Positions 57,416 through 64,000 of a stretch of DNA of 64,000 nt are shown here, one piece after another. A program made the translations under genes and the position numbers. The first letter of the stretch is position 1, and each line of letters begins with the position of its first letter. Below the pieces are notes generated by a model. The model worked only from the letters and a program-made list of their open reading frames with translations. It did not search any database and was not told the origin of the DNA. The stretch comes from Escarpia spicata (Eukaryota > Annelida > Polychaeta > Sabellida > Siboglinidae), in contig OZ023209.1 of NCBI GenBank assembly GCA_963995525.1, positions 33,042,199 to 33,106,198 on the forward strand, written 5' to 3'.

Positions 57416-57885
57416 TAAGTCTGCTAAATATGTTGTTGTAGAATGGTGTATACACTGATATTGTTCATCACAAATTACTTTTGGATCAAATGCAAGACTA
57501 CTTGGATTCCATGAGAACCCTGTCTGAGAGACCAATCTCCTCACCACTATACTATTCGGACGCTAAATGTAAGTTGACATGTAGTGAGCTGGCGTAGCAT
57601 GCATACATCTATTTGGCTTTTTGGAGATACTTAATGACGATCGTATTTTTCATAAGTCAGTAGACATATTTTGTTAGAACCCACCTTAAATCATAGCCCC
57701 CCTTGCTATGGTGGTTGTCCATCCATGGTAATGATTTTTGCGTAATTATTATTGATTGTTTTAAGCTCAGTTTTACTTTACACTAGTTGATCCCTGAACG
57801 TTTGACGCCCAGTGACATACACGGACCTATAACCAGGGTTGTTTGCTTGGGAGGTTCGTTTTTGATATTTTGTTGTATACACACA

Positions 57886-58065
<180 letters not shown>

Positions 58066-58653
58066 ATTCCAGACACAATTGTTGCACACTTAACACACCA
58101 ACAAGCCATATTTTGTTTACATTTTTGGAAAGTTTATAAAGTATTATTAATGTACTCATATAGCTTGAAATTACCAAGAAAGACTAAAAATCATATCATA
58201 GTAATGACAGTAAATGCAACGGTGCCTAGGGTGGTTTCATTTTTTAGTTCCTTCAAACAGCGAAACACCAATCTTTAACTTCAAAGTTACTATATTCTAC
58301 AAAACAGCAGACATATCGAAATGTCCATGTCTGTTTTGCATGATTCGATTGATTTAGAGCCATAACCAATTTATTTCCTATATAATATTAATAAATGCCC
58401 ATCCTATGGCTTGGTGATTCTTAGTAACGTCCAGCTGGCCACCAATGACACCAGATAGTCAATCTGTTGTGAGCTTATGCTGGTCACTTCTCGTGGAAAC
58501 AATGAATCTTTGTATTCAACAACACACACATCACCCACCATAACGTCAGCATATAGTTAATTTGGGGGGTTTGATGAATTGAATCTTTTAACGCGCAACA
58601 GTATAGTAAATCACTTATATATTTTCATTAATAAATTAAGTGGACACTACACA
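58066..58653. other. Gene-free stretch
   Basis: Nothing recognised between the TG array and the hairpin MITE. Confidence 0.4.
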
Positions 58654-58709
58654 CAGTAAGTAACTGGACATAAAATGGGCGTATATATATATTTTGTAAA
58701 GATACGTAC

Positions 58710-58741
<32 letters not shown>

Positions 58742-58834
58742 TCATATATGTATATATATATGTACGTATCTTTACACAATATATTTTAAAAATGTATGTG
58801 ATATACGCCCAATTTATGTCTAGTTACTTACTGT
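58654..58834. mobile_element. Near-perfect palindromic MITE with (TA)n centre
   Basis: ACAGTAAGTAACTGGACATA... (58654-58687) pairs with ...TATGTCTAGTTACTTACTGT (58801-58834) at about 31-32 of 34. Inside, TGTAAAGATACGTACATATA pairs with TATATGTACGTATCTTTACA. The whole 181-bp block can fold on itself. Confidence 0.85.
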
Positions 58835-59725
58835 TACATAACGTTACAACAATTTTCATAAAACGAGATCAGTTCTTAATTGTTCTGCCGGACACTGCAA
58901 TGTCTATATGGCGGTGTTGTGTGGGAGCTGCGCGCGCAATCTAAACCGAAGACTAGTTCAAAGGGGGCATCGTAAGCGGGCTGGGGTTGACTGATTGCGT
59001 AACTTAAACGCCTACCAAGATGGTTGTCGCGATCAGCGGTTCATCAGATGATCAGCAGCAAGCGACATAAAATGAGTGGCTAATTATTTATTAGTCCCGA
59101 TTATGCGCAATGTTGTGCGCGTCTCAGTTTCCACAATTTATTGAAAAAAGTACGCATTGTGGTGTCATAACGAGCAATACGTTTGATTTGATGTGCTACG
59201 CGTAGTGTGCGTTGAACACAAAGAATACATTCTCTTAAACCAAGGCTAATGGTCAACATACCAATACATAGCGTTTTGACAAATCTACATGAATTGTTAA
59301 CGTTTTCGAAAAAAACTATTAATTTTATATTTCATTATATAACTTTGTATGTAACAATTTAAGTAACTGTGCCAAACGTACCGACATTTATCACAGTTTC
59401 TTGATAATAAATAATATACCTTGCAAAGCCCGTTGACAGAATGCATGGGCCTGAATTAATATACATGTCATATTATAAATAAGTATCTAGCGATATTAAA
59501 TAGTCTTTTCAAATGGTTTATTAGTACATTAATAATTGATCAGATGGTATTTGTAGCTGGGGTATTGCCAAGTATTGTGACTATTTAAGTAGTTATATTT
59601 GCAAGCATTTATTTACCCGCTAAGAAAGCAATTCGCTTGACCAAGAAATACTTCATGTATGTAAATGCACGAAGTTCGCAAGTATTGTATTTTGTTTGCC
59701 ATGGGCAGCCAACATCAAATGAGAA
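58835..59725. other. Gene-free stretch
   Basis: No coding or repeat feature supported. Confidence 0.4.
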
Positions 59726-59733
59726 GACCAAGC

Positions 59734-60519
59734 CAGACCTGGGTTCGATTCCGCTTCAACGATTCCGACTCCAGCAGACCTTTTCAATTCCGATTCCGAA
59801 ACCAATTCCGGTTGTCTCTGTTCGATTCCGATTCCAACTCCAGCACAGAATTTGATTCAGAAGTTGTGCTGGAGTCGGTTTTATTCCGATTCCAGCAAAC
59901 CTTCCGATTCCAACTCCAATCGGGCCTACTACTTTTGCTTTGTATTTATAAATAATATAGTGAATGAATAGATTGATACATTAAACATTACAACAATGTA
60001 TTTAATAATGTTGAAGTCATGATGTGTTCCATATTTGGTAATCGGTATATTGATATATTGAACCCTATTGTGTCTATCATCAATTCATCAGGTACATGAC
60101 ATTTTAAGCTGGGTTAATGTTTAAAGCATACTGTTGGCAACAGTAACTCAGATTAAGGAAGACCAAGTGTTTTACTATCCACTTTATATAAAATGCAATT
60201 AACCAAATACAACTAATATCTCACCATGGCTGTTTGATATCCTATAAATAACTGCCTAAAACCCCAGTTGGGTAGATGTTTAGTGTTTACACTTACACTT
60301 ATTAGTGATAGTCAAATTTCACTTACACTCATGACGATTCCGATTCCACTCATTGTGATTCCAATTATTCTCATTGTGATTCCGGTTCTGATTCCGACTC
60401 AACTCCAAACGATTCCGATTCCGATCCCACTAAATTGACTCCAAACGATTCCGACTCCGGAATTGGAGTTGGAATCGTCCCTTGATTCCGATTCCGGAGT
60501 TGGAATCGCCCCAGGTCTG
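59734..60519. mobile_element. Non-autonomous hAT-like element with inverted GATTCCGATTCC arrays
   Basis: The ends CAGACCTGGG (59734-59743) and CCCAGGTCTG (60510-60519) are exact inverses. The 8-bp duplication GACCAAGC lies on both sides (59726-59733, 60520-60527). Just inside, both arms carry many GATTCCGA/TCCAACTCC units, dense at 59747-59925 and 60335-60505. The centre (59930-60330) is AT-rich and non-coding. Confidence 0.9.
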
Positions 60520-60527
60520 GACCAAGC

Positions 60528-61328
60528 ACTAAACTACGTCTAAGAAGAGACGAGGTAAGGTTGCGTGTATTAGTATCACTGCTTAGCCAAGCAAATTCAG
60601 TTGAAAAATGGTTCAGATTATTTAATTTGAAATCTAGACTAGCATACACGTAATATGATCATTACACACTTCTTGTTCATTAACTAATTTTTTCGCCAAC
60701 GTGATATTTTGCAACACGAAAATTTGACTATGGATTCCATTAAGTGTCACCTTAAATCGTGTAGAGGGTCCTACGATAAGGCTTACTTTGCATGCTGTTT
60801 GTAATGTGCATTACGATAATGAAGAATACAAAGGTACCGCTGGTTCACCTTCATTGACGCCTGTTCATACATGCATTACTTAAATTATCCTTATACTTCT
60901 AACCAGCTACAAACAACATAATCGAGCCATGGTAAAAAAGTAGGACGGACCTGTGTTATTATTGTTATCATGCATCACATGTTAATTCGTAATGTTTTTT
61001 CATACACCAGCTGTGAAAAAAGGTAATGGCGTAATCATCGTTTGACACTCAGGGGCTGTGTTCTGGAAGATGGCTTTTAATTTATTATCGTTATTGCTAA
61101 TCGAAAAATATTCATGCGTTTAGTCCATTGTCACGTATGTACGGAAGCGTATTTAGGACCTGTAAACAAATTATAAAAGTCGTAATTACGAGATTAAATG
61201 TCGTTATTACGAGATAAAAAGTCGTAATTACGACTTTTTCTATCGGTATAACGTCATTGAAAAAGCCGTTATATCGGCTTGTTGCTTTTCCATTTTACCG
61301 AAACGTGGTCTTGTACTGGTGAAAGGGT
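60528..61328. other. Non-coding stretch with a TCGTAATTACGA palindrome cluster
   Basis: AAAAAGTCGTAATTACGACT TTTT (61216-61239) is a perfect 24-bp palindrome. Related GTCGTAATTACGAG and GTCGTTATTACGAG units precede it (61180-61212). Confidence 0.6.
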
Positions 61329-61546
61329 TTGAGGGTAGAACTGAGCCCAGTTTTTTGCACTTTCTTAGTTAGAAGTGAACAGGAAATAACAGAAGAACAA
61401 CTTGTCATTGGCTTGCCTAACTATCTCTGTAAAGGAGATGCAATAATGGAGAAATGTATGCTGAATTGTGAGGAAGTTGACAGTGACGATTGGTTGGATT
61501 TCCTGTCACAAATGAAATGTCATACTGTCCCGAAGAAAAATGACAT

Positions 61547-61584
<38 letters not shown>

Positions 61585-61697
61585 TACATATTTTTTTTAC
61601 CATAAATGTACATAAATACAAATGTACAAACATAAATGTAAGGTCAAGGAGACTCCCATTAAGACAACATGTCGCTAACAGGGGAGCCCCATTTTAA
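61329..61697 (+). pseudogene. Unassigned coding-like fragment ending in a (GACA)n repeat
   Basis: The open frame reads EITEEQLVIGLPNYLCKGDA, IMEKCMLNCEEVDSDDWLDF and LSQMKCHTVPKKND, which has the composition of real protein. It then runs into QTDRQTDRQ from a (CAGA)n microsatellite (61549-61580). No acceptor or donor frames it. I recall similar VPK/LPN blocks from multicopy invertebrate proteins but cannot name the family. It is probably a retrocopied or transposon-carried scrap. Confidence 0.35.
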
Positions 61698-61924
61698 TAA
61701 TAGCAAATCAAATTAAATTAGTGAATGGAAACAGTGAATTGAAGTCATAATCACAATTCAATGTTAATAAATACAGATATGTAATTGTATAGCATATTGT
61801 GTACTAGTATTATGTATTACATATATAACAATTGTGGATATCACAATGACATTTATAGTTCATAATTAAGTAGTTTTTAATTTAACTTGTGAAACCATGT
61901 AGGCTACGTTTATACATGTTATCA

Positions 61925-64000
61925 ATGATAATTCTTGGAGTATTTAACAAGATTTAACAAGATTGCCACCCAGACAATTAATTCTAGGTAGCAAGTGGAC
62001 AAGGAAGCCCTTTGGCTTATCGAGAGTCCAAATCTTTCATTTATGTGTATCCCACCCGTCTGAGGTAAGTGTCGATCTTATGTTTAAACATATTCACGCA
62101 ACTAGCACCCACACAATCAGCAGATAATCTGTTCCATTCATTTACAGTCCTTTGTGAAAATGCGAACTTTCTTATATCTAATTTACACTGCTCCTTTGCT
62201 AATGTATCTTCAAGTCCCCTGGTCCTTCTATCTTTCTTAACTGAGAAAACAATATTTCTATCAATATTTTCATAACGATTTATTATTTTAAACACTTCTA
62301 TCTGATTTACTCTCAATCTCCTGGTCTCTAGTGTTGTTAGACCACATTCTTTTAGGCGAATTTCGTAACTAAGATCTCTCAGTTTTTGTATAATTTTAGT
62401 CGCTCTCCTCTGCACTCTATCTAGCATATATATTTCCTTCGTGCGATATGGCCTCCACGCTTGTATACAATATTCTAAATGAGGCCTCACTATTGCTTTG
62501 TACAGCGGCATTATTAGTTCTGTTTCCGTTGTAGTCTTCATAATGTTGTAGTCTTCATAATTTCCAGTACATCTATATGATTTCCACATCATTTGTTTAT
62601 ACTAAATTTTTCTAATGGCTTCTTTCGATAAGTGTTTCTTTTTGGACCGTTTCCCTTGTTTTTGAAGGGTACAAATTGATTGACTATGCACTTAATTTCA
62701 CTCTTTAATATATTCCAGCATTCTGTGGCTGTCTTTTTTCAATGTGTTATTTCAGTCTATCTTTTCTAAATATTTCCTCATATCCTTATACCTTCCTTTG
62801 TGGAAATTTATCCTATATTGTTTTTTACTATTCCTTTCTGAATTTACTTTGATGGTAAAATGTATCTCGTGACCACTACTCACAAGTGGCTCACATGTAT
62901 TGACATTGTCAACTAATTCATTCTGTGAGGACAAAACTACTATGTCTAACACGTTCTCACCCCTGGTTGGTTCTAGCACATGATGAGAAAGGAAAGTATT
63001 TTGAACTAAAACTAAAAACGTGTGGTCCTCACTCTCCATACTCTGTAGAGATTTCCATTGTATATGCCCGTGGTTAAAATCCAAAAAATAGTACAGTCCC
63101 GTTTGCTTACTTCCCTTAAAGCGTTTTGTATTTTTTCATTCTCTTCTATGCTTATATTTAGACTTCGATAAACTAACCCAACTGTTAACGTTGAGTCTCC
63201 GGAATATATGTTACACCAAACAGCTTCTTCGCAATCTGCTTCTCTTTTAAATTTTATTTCATTAGCCTGGATAGATTTTTTGTAAATAATATAACTCCAC
63301 CTCCCTTTCTTCCTATTCTATCTTTCATAAACATTACATATCCTGTCACTCCCAATTCGGCATCTGATATATCAGTGGTGGTCCAGGATTCGGTTGTACC
63401 TATTATGTGAGGGTCAATATGTTTTACCATAATGTTTAGTTCATTTCTTTTGTTTACTATACTCCTTGCATTTAAACAAACACATTTATACCCAGCTTCA
63501 GAAGAGTTTTTTTAGACTGTTCTTTGCTGATTTATTTCTGCTGTCTTTATCCATGCCTCCAGTTTCAGGCTTCTCTGTGAGTCCCTCCTACGAATCTAAT
63601 TTAAATAGATGCAACCCACTGTCAACAGATCGCAGCAGGTTCTCTGATAAAACTGCTGCCCCCTTTCCACTAAGATGGAAGCCATCTCTCATGTACATAT
63701 CTTCACTCCCAACAAAGTATCCCCATAAAACTGTGAATCCCACCCCCTCTTCCTTACACATCTGCTCAACTAGTGCGTTGATCGTCATCCTCTTGCAGTT
63801 TCTATACGTTGCCCCCCTTCCTCCCATTACTGGCAACATTCCTGAGAGAATAATCTGTTCAACTCTTGTCTTCCTTAGCTTCCTCACTGTCTATACTTCT
63901 GTACTATCCCAGTTGTTCCCTCCCTGTCTGCATTATGTGTTCCTACGTGTACTAGTATAGACCCTCCTTTGCCATGCCCCAATACCTTCTCTACCCTTTC
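61925..64000 (-). mobile_element. CR1-like LINE, copy 3 (runs off the right edge)
   Basis: Same family as the 29.6-39 kb copies. On the minus strand from the window edge: esterase blocks (VEQMCKEEGVGFTVL, DGFHLSGKG near 63670), the endonuclease start (about 63450-63200, degraded), the endonuclease C-terminus (EPLVSSGHEIHF, 62900, SDH site altered), WKSYRCTGNYEDYN (62590), then directly ETELIMPLYKAIVRPHLEYC (62530). The whole RT palm is therefore deleted. The thumb and tail (QRTVNEWNRLSADC) and the 3' end (CAAGATTGCCACCCAGA, 61960) follow. Confidence 0.9.

Noticed and set aside
57096..57458. Serine/glycine-rich 120-codon frame continuing the last VWA exon
   Set aside because: The GTAAGA donor at 57123 ends the exon; what follows is a simple repeat.

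Overview
This is a gene-poor, repeat-crowded stretch of an animal nuclear genome. Spliced exons, non-LTR retrotransposons of the CR1/jockey type, THAP- and BED-finger DNA transposons, a Ty3/Gypsy element, hairpin MITEs and long (CA)n/(TA)n arrays all point to a metazoan. The mix, especially a CR1-like LINE with PHD-like and SGNH-esterase ORF1 parts, suggests a marine invertebrate (mollusc, brachiopod, lancelet or similar). The species cannot be named from the sequence. No rRNA, tRNA, CRISPR or prokaryotic feature was seen.

Host genes. The best-supported host gene lies on the + strand. Four exons (39541-39679, 51962-52178, 56596-56712, 57079-57122) join in perfect phase and encode most of a von Willebrand factor A domain of the calcium-channel alpha2delta/CACHD1 type, preceded by the PWY motif of that family. 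Its metal-binding (MIDAS) residues are degenerate. Weaker exon candidates upstream (12949-13001, 20042-20080, 21671-21724, 22262-22351) may belong to it or to another gene; the phases do not yet connect them.

Mobile elements fill most of the rest. 1-2385: LINE remnant. 2390-3420: decayed multicopy 'ISGCD' gene. 4940-7860: LINE on the minus strand, split by a 937-bp DNA transposon with a 6-bp target duplication. 8236-11693: element with GGGCCCGTATTCTCGAA ends. 13.1-14.6 kb: LINE and hAT-like scraps. 15134-17305: Kolobok-like element (TTAA, THAP gene) whose THAP frame is cut by a 1088-bp hAT element with an exact 8-bp duplication. 24936-25791: Tc1/mariner derivative. 29640-33215 and 33655-39005: two copies of the PHD/esterase CR1 LINE, head to head, the second carrying a 1430-bp insert. 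A third copy runs off the right edge (61925-64000). 40455-43985: another LINE, split by a 1321-bp Gypsy deletion derivative with an exact ATGT duplication. 44330-45495: scrambled LINE. 59734-60519: hAT-like non-autonomous element with an exact 8-bp duplication.

Tandem and inverted repeats include a 26-bp minisatellite (23.3-23.8 kb), a 200-bp ACGTTG-rich array (25.95-26.57 kb), a degenerate 325-363-bp array (28.4-29.1 kb), a 115-bp array (55.6-56.0 kb) and several microsatellites. Several microsatellites sit in the loop of longer inverted repeats. Nesting gives a relative order of insertion at several places, because each insert can be excised on paper to leave a readable host element.
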